DNA of 12,875 bases from Acidobacteriaceae bacterium (GTDB lineage Bacteria > Acidobacteriota > Vicinamibacteria > Vicinamibacterales > CAVVIG01). The notes beneath the pieces were generated by a model, which saw nothing but the letters and a program-made list of their open reading frames with translations, searched no databases and had not been told where the DNA came from. Position 1 is the stretch's first letter. Each line of letters starts with the position of its first letter. Location of the stretch: positions 1-12,875 of the forward strand of contig JAISPN010000106.1 of the NCBI GenBank assembly GCA_031274845.1, written 5' to 3'. Positions 1 to 6,361 of the stretch are shown here, one piece after another. A program made the translations under genes and the position numbers.

Positions 1-1
1 G

Positions 2-586
2 GTCGCGCGCCGCGTGCGGAGCGTCATCGAGACGCGGCTTGGCCTGCGCGTGATCATGACGCGCGACGACGACCGGCTGGTATCGATTAGCGACCGCGCG
101 GCGCTGGCGAACAACAATAAGGCTGACCTCTTGATCAGCCTGCACGCGAACGCGGCGTTCCGTCCTTCGGTGAGCGGCGCCACGATCTACGTCGCCTCGT
201 TCGACGAAGCAACCACGCCGGCGCGCCCGTCAGCGACCGATCGCCTGCCCGCGATCGGCGGCGGCATCCGCGATCTCGAACTCGTGCCGTGGAATCTGGC
301 GCAGCAGCGTTTCGTCAATCAGTCAGACACGTTTGCGAATCTGCTCGCCGACGCGTTCAAGGATCGTGTACCGCTCTCCGCGAGAAGCGTCGACCACGCG
401 CCGCTGCGCGTGCTCAAGTCGGCCAACATGCCAGCGGTGCTCGTCGAGCTTGGCTACCTGACGAACGAGGATCAGGAAAAGCAGCTCGCCAACAACGAAT
501 TTCAAGGCGTCGTCGCGCAGGCCATCGTCGATACGATCGCACGCATCCGCGACACCGGCGTCCCATCCGAAGGTGCCGCGCGATGA
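2..586 (+). CDS. N-acetylmuramoyl-L-alanine amidase, Amidase_3 family (5' end missing)
   Basis: This is the C-terminal part of a zinc-dependent amidase that cuts the bond between MurNAc and the stem peptide of peptidoglycan, normally in the periplasm. The frame is already open at the window edge, so the signal peptide, any AMIN domain and the first zinc ligands lie upstream. Family motifs visible: a TR-DDD segment near base 60, the ISLHAN block whose His (codon 143-145) is a zinc ligand, and the PAVLVELGYLTN block whose Glu (codon 446-448) is the catalytic acid. Between them is an insert of about 50 residues containing WNLAQQRF, a segment that varies within the family. The stop overlaps the next start as ATGA (583-586), so the amidase and the GerMN protein are probably translationally coupled. 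Family assignment is firm; the exact substrate is inferred. Confidence 0.9.
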   Translation, partial: VARRVRSVIETRLGLRVIMTRDDDRLVSISDRAALANNNKADLLISLHANAAFRPSVSGATIYVASFDEATTPARPSATDRLPAIGGGIRDLELVPWNLAQQRFVNQSDTFANLLADAFKDRVPLSARSVDHAPLRVLKSANMPAVLVELGYLTNEDQEKQLANNEFQGVVAQAIVDTIARIRDTGVPSEGAAR

Positions 587-1164
587 AACGCGCCGCGCTC
601 GTCGCCAGTGGTCTTGCCGTCACGGCGCTCCTCGCGTGGCTGCTCTTCGTGGCGTTGCCGCGCTGGTACACGCGGTCAGGTCCAGCCGCCGGCGCGAACG
701 CCTCACCGGCCGGCGCCCCGGATGCGCAGCCGGTGCGCAAGATCAAGGCGCATCTCTTCTACGTCTCCGACGATGGGTTGCGGCTGACGGGGATTGAGCA
801 GGATGTCGTCTACGCGGAGCAGACGCCGGAGCAGGCGCGCGAGATCGTGCTGGCGCAGATCGCGCCGCCAGAGGCTCCACTCATCTCCGCCATCCCGACA
901 GGCACCTCGCTCCGCGCGTTGTTCGTCACGCCGGACGGTCAGGCGTTCGTCGATCTGAGCTCCGAATTCGTCGATGCCCATCCGGGCGGGTCGCTCAACG
1001 AACTGCTGACGGTGTACACCATCGTTCACGCGCTGACGCTGAATCTGCCAGCCATCATCTCCGTGCAACTGCTCGTGAACGGCAAAGAGGTCGAAACGCT
1101 GGCGGGACATGTCGATCTGCGTCACCCACTGTTCAAGAATCTTCCACTCACGATTGGCAACTAG
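583..1164 (+). CDS. Membrane-anchored GerMN domain protein
   Basis: The protein has 193 residues. A single N-terminal hydrophobic segment (about residues 5-25, after MKR) acts as an anchor or uncleaved signal, followed by a Pro/Ala/Gly linker (about 30-50). The rest is a GerMN domain, recognisable by GTSLRALFVTPDGQAFVDLS, the acidic SSEFVDAHPGG segment, the LTVYTIVHALT helix and a closing VLVNGKEV-like strand (here LLVNGKEVETLAGHVDL). GerMN domains are named from the spore proteins GerM of Bacillus but are widespread in non-sporulating bacteria, where they occur with cell-wall enzymes. I chose the ATG at 583 because it overlaps the amidase stop and leads directly into the anchor; longer readings upstream would be out-of-frame amidase sequence. 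It probably works beside the amidase in the periplasm; its precise role is unknown. Confidence 0.85.
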   Translation: MKRAALVASGLAVTALLAWLLFVALPRWYTRSGPAAGANASPAGAPDAQPVRKIKAHLFYVSDDGLRLTGIEQDVVYAEQTPEQAREIVLAQIAPPEAPLISAIPTGTSLRALFVTPDGQAFVDLSSEFVDAHPGGSLNELLTVYTIVHALTLNLPAIISVQLLVNGKEVETLAGHVDLRHPLFKNLPLTIGN

Positions 1165-1181
1165 ACCGAGGCTTGTTTCCT

Positions 1182-1910
1182 ATGCGATCCGACGCGCGCG
1201 CTGCTGACGAACTCCGTCCCACCACACTGACGCCCCACTTCCTTCCGCACGCCGAAGGCTCGGTGTTCATCGAAGCCGGCCGCACGAAAGTCATCTGCAC
1301 GGCCAGCGTCGAAGATCGCGTGCCGCCGTTTCTGCGCAACACCGGCAAAGGCTGGGTGACCGCCGAGTACGGCATGCTGCCGCGCGCGACCAACACGCGA
1401 ACGACGCGCGAGGCGGCGCAGGGAAAAGTCGGCGGACGCACGCAGGAAATCCAGCGGCTCATCGGACGCTCGCTTCGCTCGGTCACCAATCTCTACGGTG
1501 TCGGCGAACGGACGATCTGGATCGATTGCGACGTCATTCAGGCCGATGGCGGCACGCGGACGGCCTCAATCACCGGCGCGTTTGTCGCCATGGCGCTCGC
1601 CTTCGAGCGGCTCTATAAGCGCGACCTGCTGAAGGTGATTCCCATCATCGACTACGTCGCGGCCATCTCGGTTGGCATCGTCGACAACGAACCGCTGCTC
1701 GATCTCGCCTACGAGGACGACTCGCGCGCCGAAGTCGACATGAACATCGTCAAAACCGGCAAGGGAAAATTCGTCGAGGTGCAGGGCACTGCCGAAGGGG
1801 AGCCGTTCGACCGCGAGGCGCTCAATCGCTTGCTGGATCTTGCCGACACCGGCATCCAGACACTCATCGAGAAACAGCGCGCCATCGTCGGACATCTCTT
1901 CGAGCCATGA
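1182..1910 (+). CDS. rph: Ribonuclease PH
   Basis: This phosphorolytic 3'-5' exoribonuclease trims the 3' ends of tRNA precursors using inorganic phosphate. The 242-residue product covers the family along its whole length. HAEGSVFIEAG-TKVICTASVE and GWVTAEYGMLPRATNTR are typical N-terminal blocks. The phosphate-binding arginines fall at R86 (GGRT) and R126 (ADGGTRTASITGAF), the same numbers as in E. coli RNase PH, and the catalytic acidic pair is D180/D186 (DDSRAEVDMNIV). The conserved EVQGTAEGEPF block follows. The ATG at 1182 is preferred over an in-frame TTG at 1173 because it gives the usual MRSDxRxxDELRP start and leaves a GAGG-like ribosome site at 1168-1171. The stop overlaps the next start (ATGA, 1907-1910). 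No frameshift or lost residue is seen. Confidence 0.97.
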   Translation: MRSDARAADELRPTTLTPHFLPHAEGSVFIEAGRTKVICTASVEDRVPPFLRNTGKGWVTAEYGMLPRATNTRTTREAAQGKVGGRTQEIQRLIGRSLRSVTNLYGVGERTIWIDCDVIQADGGTRTASITGAFVAMALAFERLYKRDLLKVIPIIDYVAAISVGIVDNEPLLDLAYEDDSRAEVDMNIVKTGKGKFVEVQGTAEGEPFDREALNRLLDLADTGIQTLIEKQRAIVGHLFEP

Positions 1911-2461
1911 CGCTCACGCGCCTTCGTCTCGACACGCCGGTCGGACCGATGCTGGCGCTGGCGTCAGACGAGGCGTTGTGCGCGCTGGAGTTTTCGAAGA
2001 CGACGCGCCTGTCGCGTCTCGACGAGCGGCTGGCGCACTGGTACGACCATCCCGGCATCCGCGACGGCGCCAACGGCATCTTGACGCGGACCGCGCGGTG
2101 GCTCGATCGCTACTTCGCCGGCGAGAGCGCCGACATCTCGGGCCTGCCACTCGACGCGCGTGGCGGCGCATTCGAGTGTCGTGTCTGGGCAGCGCTGCGC
2201 GAGATTCCGCCCGGCGCCACGACGAGCTACGGCCAGATCGCCACACAAGTGGGATCGCCCGGCGCGGCGCGCGCGGTCGGCATGGCGAACGGCGCCAATC
2301 CGATCGCCATCATCGTGCCGTGCCATCGCGTCATCGGCGCGACCGGTAAGCTCACCGGTTACGGCGGCGGCCTCGACAACAAGACGTGGCTCCTCGCCCA
2401 CGAGAAGGCCCACTTCTTTACGCTGACGAGCCCGCTTCAATCCATCGCCGCACGTTTCTGA
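1907..2461 (+). CDS. ogt: Methylated-DNA--protein-cysteine methyltransferase (O6-alkylguanine repair)
   Basis: This suicide repair enzyme moves the alkyl group from O6-alkylguanine in DNA to its own cysteine. The protein has 184 residues. Residues 1-75 form the variable N-terminal ribonuclease-H-like half (TPVGPMLALAS, LDRYFAGE). From about residue 89 is the DNA-binding and catalytic half: FECRVWAALREIPPGATTSYGQIA contains the helix-turn-helix region, followed by RAVGMANGANP with the arginine finger and PCHRVIG with the acceptor Cys139. The GYGGG loop and the WLLAHEKA helix close the domain. It lacks an AdaA-like sensor domain, so it is Ogt/MGMT type, not Ada. It is ATGA-coupled to rph. Its last 44 bases overlap the end of rdgB on the other strand, which leaves no room for an ordinary terminator between them. 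Confidence 0.95.
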   Translation: MTLTRLRLDTPVGPMLALASDEALCALEFSKTTRLSRLDERLAHWYDHPGIRDGANGILTRTARWLDRYFAGESADISGLPLDARGGAFECRVWAALREIPPGATTSYGQIATQVGSPGAARAVGMANGANPIAIIVPCHRVIGATGKLTGYGGGLDNKTWLLAHEKAHFFTLTSPLQSIAARF

Positions 2462-3014
2462 ACGCTTCGCCGCGATGGCTGACCGCGGATTTCTTCTCGC
2501 CCGCCTCGGCGAGCGTCATCCCGAACGGCGGATAGAAAAAAATCGGGTCGTAGCCAAAACCGCCAGCGCCCTTTGGTTCGGGCGCGATCTGCCCTTCGAT
2601 CGTCCCTCGCGTTTCAAACACCGTTTTTTCGCCGCGAGCCACAGCCACGGCGCAGACAAATCGCGCGGTCCGATCCGCGACGCCCGCCTCGTCGAGCATC
2701 CGGTAAAGCAGGGAGAATTTTTCTGGATACGTCGCCTCGTCGCCGCCGAAGCGAGCCGAGTGGACGCCCGGCGCTCCGCCAAGCGCGTCGACCTCGAGGC
2801 CGGAATCTTCCGCGATCGTCACCAGCCCGCTGTGCCGCGCGTAGAACTCCGCCTTGAGCCGAGCGTTGTCGGCAAACGTGCGGCCGGTCTCAACCGGCGG
2901 CTCGACGGCCGGGAGATCGGCCAGCGTGATGAGCTCGATCGGCACTCCTGCCAATAGGGGAAGAATCTCTCGGAGTTTGCCACGATTGGTCGTGGCCACC
3001 AGCCATCTGGTCAT
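2418..3014 (-). CDS. rdgB: dITP/XTP pyrophosphatase (RdgB/HAM1 family)
   Basis: This enzyme hydrolyses dITP, ITP and XTP to the monophosphate and pyrophosphate, keeping deaminated purines out of nucleic acids. The 198-residue product has the normal family length. Motifs in order: the ATTNRGKL nucleotide loop (residues 7-14), TFADNARLKA, the acidic AEDSGLEVDALGGAPGVHSAR block containing the metal-binding Glu/Asp (69-70), FGYDPIFF (153-160) and SHRGEA (179-184). The ATG at 3012-3014 starts the usual MxxxLVATTN N-terminus. Its start lies inside a run of degenerate 8-base repeats, and I see no good Shine-Dalgarno sequence. The gene is convergent with ogt and overlaps it by 44 bases. In many bacteria rdgB follows rph on the same strand, so its orientation here is notable. 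Confidence 0.96.
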   Translation of the reverse strand: MTRWLVATTNRGKLREILPLLAGVPIELITLADLPAVEPPVETGRTFADNARLKAEFYARHSGLVTIAEDSGLEVDALGGAPGVHSARFGGDEATYPEKFSLLYRMLDEAGVADRTARFVCAVAVARGEKTVFETRGTIEGQIAPEPKGAGGFGYDPIFFYPPFGMTLAEAGEKKSAVSHRGEAFRNVRRWIEAGSSA

Positions 3015-3059
3015 TTGGTCATTAAGTGATTTGGACTGGAAGTCTTTAAGTCTAGTCCC
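3004..3059. repeat. Degenerate 8-base tandem repeats in the divergent spacer
   Basis: From 3004 to 3059 the sequence can be cut into about seven 8-base units related to CATTTGGT / CATTAAGT; examples are at 3004-3011, 3012-3019 and 3020-3027. Within the array AAGTCT recurs at 3040-3045 and 3048-3053 with the same 8-base step. GGACT (3033-3037) and AGTCC (3054-3058) also form a short inverted repeat. The first units lie in the rdgB coding start, the rest in the spacer. The array is richer in A/T than its surroundings. It could be regulatory, a remnant of a short dispersed repeat, or slippage-generated sequence. The period is visible directly; any function is unknown. Confidence 0.5.
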
Positions 3060-3062
3060 ATG

Positions 3063-3068
3063 TAGAAT
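3063..3068 (+). promoter_or_regulatory. Possible -10 element for the VWA/MoxR cluster
   Basis: TAGAAT fits a TAnnnT-type -10 element and sits 20 bases before the ATG of the first cluster gene, in the only spacer available. The best upstream TTGGAC (3031-3036) is 26 bases away, too far for a standard -35, so the match is weak. A start of transcription here would give a very short leader. Confidence 0.25.
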
Positions 3069-3088
3069 GGCGCCAAGTAGACGGCGTG

Positions 3089-5374
3089 ATGAGTTCGGTC
3101 TTTCAGTTTTTCTTCAAATATCCGGCGCTCACGTTCGAACAGGGCGATTTCACCTTCGCGGCCTCTCGATCGATGGCGGTGGCGCTCGTGGCGCTTGGCG
3201 TCGTGGCGGCCGCGGGTCTCGTCACGTACCGCAGCATCACGAGCGAGGGGACGACGCGCGAGAAAACGGTGCTCGTGGCGATCCGTCTCGGCCTTATCGC
3301 CACGCTGCTCTTTTGTCTGTTCCGGCCGTCGCTCATCCTGAAGGTCGCCGTCCCGCAGCAAAACTTTCTCGGCATCCTCCTCGACGACTCGCGCAGCATG
3401 ACGATCGCGGATCGCGACGGCAAGCCGCGCACCGAGTTCATCAGCACCGAGCTTGGACGGCCAGACAGTCCGTTGTTCAAAGCGCTGTCCGAGCGCTTCG
3501 TCCTTCGCTTCTTCCGCTTCTCGTCGAACGCCGATCGCCTGAGCGCTCCGGCGGATCTCACCTACGAAGGCACCTCGTCGCGGCTCGGACCGGCGCTCGA
3601 ACGAGCCCGCGACGAACTGTCGGGGCTGCCGCTGGCCGGTCTGGTGATGGTGACCGACGGCGCCGACACCTCCGAGGCTTCGCTCGACGAACCGATCGCC
3701 AGCCTCAAGGCGCGATCGATTCCGGTGTTCCCCATCGGCGTCGGACAGGAGCATTTCGCGCGCGACATTCAGATCACGCGCGTGGAAACGCCGCGCGAAA
3801 CATTGAAGGGGACGACGCTCGCGGTCGATGTCGTCGTCGCGCAGACCGGCTATGCCGGCAACCCCGTTCCGCTCATCGTCGAGGACGCCGGCCGCATCGT
3901 CAACTCGCAGAACGTGACGCTGCCGCCGGATGGGCAGTCGACGACCGTGCGCGTCTCCTTTCCTGCCACCGAGGCGGGGCCGCATCTCTTCCGCTTCCGG
4001 ATCGATCCGCAAGCCGATGAGCAGGTAACGCAGAACAACGTGCGCGACGCGCTCGTCGAGGTCGCGGACAGGCGCGAGCGCGTCCTCTACATGGAAGGTG
4101 AGCCGCGCTTCGAGATGAAGTTCCTCAACCGCGCCGTGCACGACGATACGAATCTTGGCGTCACGATTCTGCAGCGGACAGCGGCAGACAAATACTACCG
4201 GTTCACCACCGACAGCCCTGATGAAGTCGTCGGCGGATTTCCGAAAACACGCGAGGAGCTGTTCGCCTATCGCGCCATCATCCTCGGCAGCGTCGAAGCG
4301 GCGTCGTTCACCCCCGAACAATTACGCATGCTCGCCGACTTCGTCAGCATCCGCGGCGGCGGTCTCCTGATGCTCGGCGGACGGCGATCGTTTGCGGAAG
4401 GGGGCTGGGCTGGCACACCGGTGGCCGACGTGTTGCCGGTCGTCTTCGAAGACAACCCGCGCGGGCAGTCATCCAGCTACTTCTCCCCCGTCAGCGTGCG
4501 GCCGACGCGCGCCGGGCTCACCTATCCGGTCACGCAACTGGGCGGCACCGAGAAGGCCACCACGGACAAGTGGGACATCATGCCACCGGTGAGCACCGTG
4601 AATCTCATCACCGGCGTGAAGCCGGGCGCGACGGCGCTCCTCACCGGATCGACCAACGATCATCAGGAGCAAGTCGTCCTCGCCTATCAACGCTACGGAC
4701 GCGGCAAAGCGTTCGCGCTGCCGATTCAGGATTCGTGGATCTGGAAGATGGACGCGCGCATGGCGGTCGACGACACCACGCACGCGACGTTCTGGCGGCG
4801 TCTCGTCCGCTGGCTCGTGGACGGCGTGCCCGATCCGGTCAGCATCACCACCGGCACCGATCGCGTCGAGCCGGGCGAGACGATGACGCTCACGGCCGAA
4901 GTGAACGACTCGGCCTTCGTCAACGTGAACAACGCGCAGGTCGTCGCGCAGGTCACCGCGCCGTCGGGCAAGACGACCGAAGTGCCGCTTGAATGGACGG
5001 TCGCCAAGGACGGCGAGTACCGCGCCACGTTCACGCCGGACGAATCCGGGCTCTATACGATCAAGGCGAACGCCGTCCGCAGCGGAACCACGCTCGGATC
5101 GCAGACGATGCACACGCGCGCATCCGCTGGCGACAGCGAATACTTCGACGCGCCGATGCGCGCCTCGCTGCTCACCCGCATCGCCGAGGACACTGGCGGC
5201 CACTTCTTCACGCCGTCTAATGCCGCGAACCTGCCCGAAGCGATTAGCTACAACGGCCGCGGCGTCACGGTGGTGGAAACACACGATCTCTGGGATATGC
5301 CGATCGTCCTGCTCGTCATTCTCGGCCTCATCGCCGCCGAGTGGGGCTATCGGAGAAATCGAGGACTCGCATGA
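3089..5374 (+). CDS. Membrane VWA protein with glutamine-amidotransferase-like domain
   Basis: The protein has 761 residues. The N-terminus carries two membrane segments (about 28-47 and 60-84). A von Willebrand A domain follows (about 92-225) with a complete metal site: D99-x-S-x-S (DDSRS), Thr near 162 and D190 in VTDG. Next come a beta-rich domain (about 228-325) and a class-I glutamine-amidotransferase-like fold (about 333-585, with MEGEPRFEMKFL and the RGGGLLMLGG strand). A second beta domain (about 585-675) and a C-terminal membrane segment (about 737-752) complete it. The only cysteine, about residue 76, lies in a membrane segment, so the amidotransferase-like domain cannot have a Cys nucleophile and is probably structural. 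I preferred the ATG at 3089 to a GTG at 3086; no strong ribosome site separates them. The stop overlaps the next start as ATGA. It resembles the BatA-type protein at 8377 in layout. Function is inferred: an envelope partner of the MoxR ATPase. Confidence 0.85.
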   Translation: MSSVFQFFFKYPALTFEQGDFTFAASRSMAVALVALGVVAAAGLVTYRSITSEGTTREKTVLVAIRLGLIATLLFCLFRPSLILKVAVPQQNFLGILLDDSRSMTIADRDGKPRTEFISTELGRPDSPLFKALSERFVLRFFRFSSNADRLSAPADLTYEGTSSRLGPALERARDELSGLPLAGLVMVTDGADTSEASLDEPIASLKARSIPVFPIGVGQEHFARDIQITRVETPRETLKGTTLAVDVVVAQTGYAGNPVPLIVEDAGRIVNSQNVTLPPDGQSTTVRVSFPATEAGPHLFRFRIDPQADEQVTQNNVRDALVEVADRRERVLYMEGEPRFEMKFLNRAVHDDTNLGVTILQRTAADKYYRFTTDSPDEVVGGFPKTREELFAYRAIILGSVEAASFTPEQLRMLADFVSIRGGGLLMLGGRRSFAEGGWAGTPVADVLPVVFEDNPRGQSSSYFSPVSVRPTRAGLTYPVTQLGGTEKATTDKWDIMPPVSTVNLITGVKPGATALLTGSTNDHQEQVVLAYQRYGRGKAFALPIQDSWIWKMDARMAVDDTTHATFWRRLVRWLVDGVPDPVSITTGTDRVEPGETMTLTAEVNDSAFVNVNNAQVVAQVTAPSGKTTEVPLEWTVAKDGEYRATFTPDESGLYTIKANAVRSGTTLGSQTMHTRASAGDSEYFDAPMRASLLTRIAEDTGGHFFTPSNAANLPEAISYNGRGVTVVETHDLWDMPIVLLVILGLIAAEWGYRRNRGLA

Positions 5375-6333
5375 CCATTCGCGGCCTCTTGCTCCTGTGT
5401 CTGTTCGCAGCGTTTTCCCCATCCATTGCTGCCGCGCAGGACACGCACCTCCTCGTCATCGTCGGCGTGGGCGGCGACGACGCGCACTCGAAGCAGTTCA
5501 ACACGTGGGCGACGACGGTCGTGAACGCCGCGAAGAAGCAGGGGCTCCCGCCGGCCAACATCATCTATCTCGGCGAGAATCCCGAGACGAGCGGCGGACT
5601 GATGAAGGCGCGGTCGACGAAGGAAAACGTCACGAAGGCGTTTACCGACATTGCCGCCGCGTCCAAGCCGAACGATGAACTGTTCGTGCTGCTCATCGGT
5701 CACGGCAGCTTCGACGGCCGCGTGGCGGCGTTCAACCTCCCCGGACCGGATCTCACGGCAACCGATTACGCGGCGCTCCTCGACAAGTTCAAGACGCAGA
5801 AGATTGTGTTCGTGAACACGTCGAGTTCGAGCGGTGAGTTCATTCAGGCGCTCGCGGGCCCCGCGCGCACCATCGTCACCGCGACGCGGCACGGCGGCGA
5901 GCGCAACGAAACCATCTTCCCGCAGTTCTTCGTCGAAGCGCTCGATGCCGAAGCCGCGGATCGCGATCGCAACGGCCGCGTGTCGGTGCAGGAAGCCTTC
6001 GATTACGCGACCGCGAAAGTGAAAGCGGCCTACGAACAGAAGGGGACGATTCTCACCGAGCACGCGACGCTCGATGACGGGAATCAGGGCGCGCTGGCGA
6101 GCGCGCAATACCTGGCGCCGGAGCGATCGCGCACGGCGGCGGCGCAGAATCTCGACCCGGCGATGCGCGCGTTGCTCGAGGAGCGTGACGCGCTCGAACA
6201 TCAGGTCACCGACTTGCGTTTAAAGAAAGATGCAATGCCAGCAGACCAGTACGATCAGCAACTCGAACAACTGCTCACGGATCTGGCGCTCAAGACACGG
6301 CAGATCCGGGACGCTGAAGCCACGAAAAAGTAA
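5371..6333 (+). CDS. Secreted caspase/C13-peptidase-like protein, probably inactive
   Basis: The protein has 320 residues. A signal peptide is clear (residues 1-22, ending SIAAA-Q). The body looks like the caspase/legumain clan: a first strand HLLVIVGVGG, the switch-like NIIYLGEN, and LFVLLIGHGSFDGR carrying the His111-Gly pair where the catalytic histidine sits. Where active members have the catalytic Cys (as in DxCHSG), this protein has Ser151-Ser154 in VFVNTSSSSGEF. The only Cys (residue 10) is in the signal peptide. RTIVTATRHGGERNET follows. Residues 197-208 (DRDRNGRVSVQE) fit a DxDxNGxxSxxE calcium loop, and the C-terminus (about 262-318) is a charged, coiled-coil-like helix. The start overlaps the preceding stop by ATGA, so it is likely made in step with the VWA protein. 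The fold is likely; protease activity is unlikely from what I see. Confidence 0.8.
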   Translation: MTIRGLLLLCLFAAFSPSIAAAQDTHLLVIVGVGGDDAHSKQFNTWATTVVNAAKKQGLPPANIIYLGENPETSGGLMKARSTKENVTKAFTDIAAASKPNDELFVLLIGHGSFDGRVAAFNLPGPDLTATDYAALLDKFKTQKIVFVNTSSSSGEFIQALAGPARTIVTATRHGGERNETIFPQFFVEALDAEAADRDRNGRVSVQEAFDYATAKVKAAYEQKGTILTEHATLDDGNQGALASAQYLAPERSRTAAAQNLDPAMRALLEERDALEHQVTDLRLKKDAMPADQYDQQLEQLLTDLALKTRQIRDAEATKK

Positions 6334-6350
6334 TTTCAGATAGCCCGAAC

Positions 6351-6355
6351 GGAGG
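6351..6355 (+). promoter_or_regulatory. Ribosome binding site supporting the moxR GTG start
   Basis: GGAGG lies six bases before GTG 6362. It fixes this non-ATG start, because the next in-frame ATG (6419) would remove the N-terminal helix and has no such site. Confidence 0.75.
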
Positions 6356-6361
6356 ATAGCG

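Noticed and set aside
2854..4020. Open frame of 388 codons on the + strand crossing the rdgB start, the spacer and the VWA gene
   Set aside because: It covers parts of two motif-supported genes in other frames and encodes an Arg-rich product typical of an out-of-frame reading.
3011..4321. Open frame of 436 codons on the - strand opposite the first VWA gene
   Set aside because: The + strand has a full VWA metal site and membrane segments; the - strand product is low-complexity Arg/Asp/Glu-rich sequence.
5392..5400. LLLLC in the C13-like signal peptide as a lipoprotein lipobox
   Set aside because: The residue before Cys10 is Leu instead of Gly, Ala or Ser, and a normal cleavage site (SIAAA-Q) follows.
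4469..5422. Open frame of 317 codons on the - strand
   Set aside because: It is a shadow of the 3' part of the first VWA gene and the start of the C13-like gene, with no recognisable motif or ribosome site.
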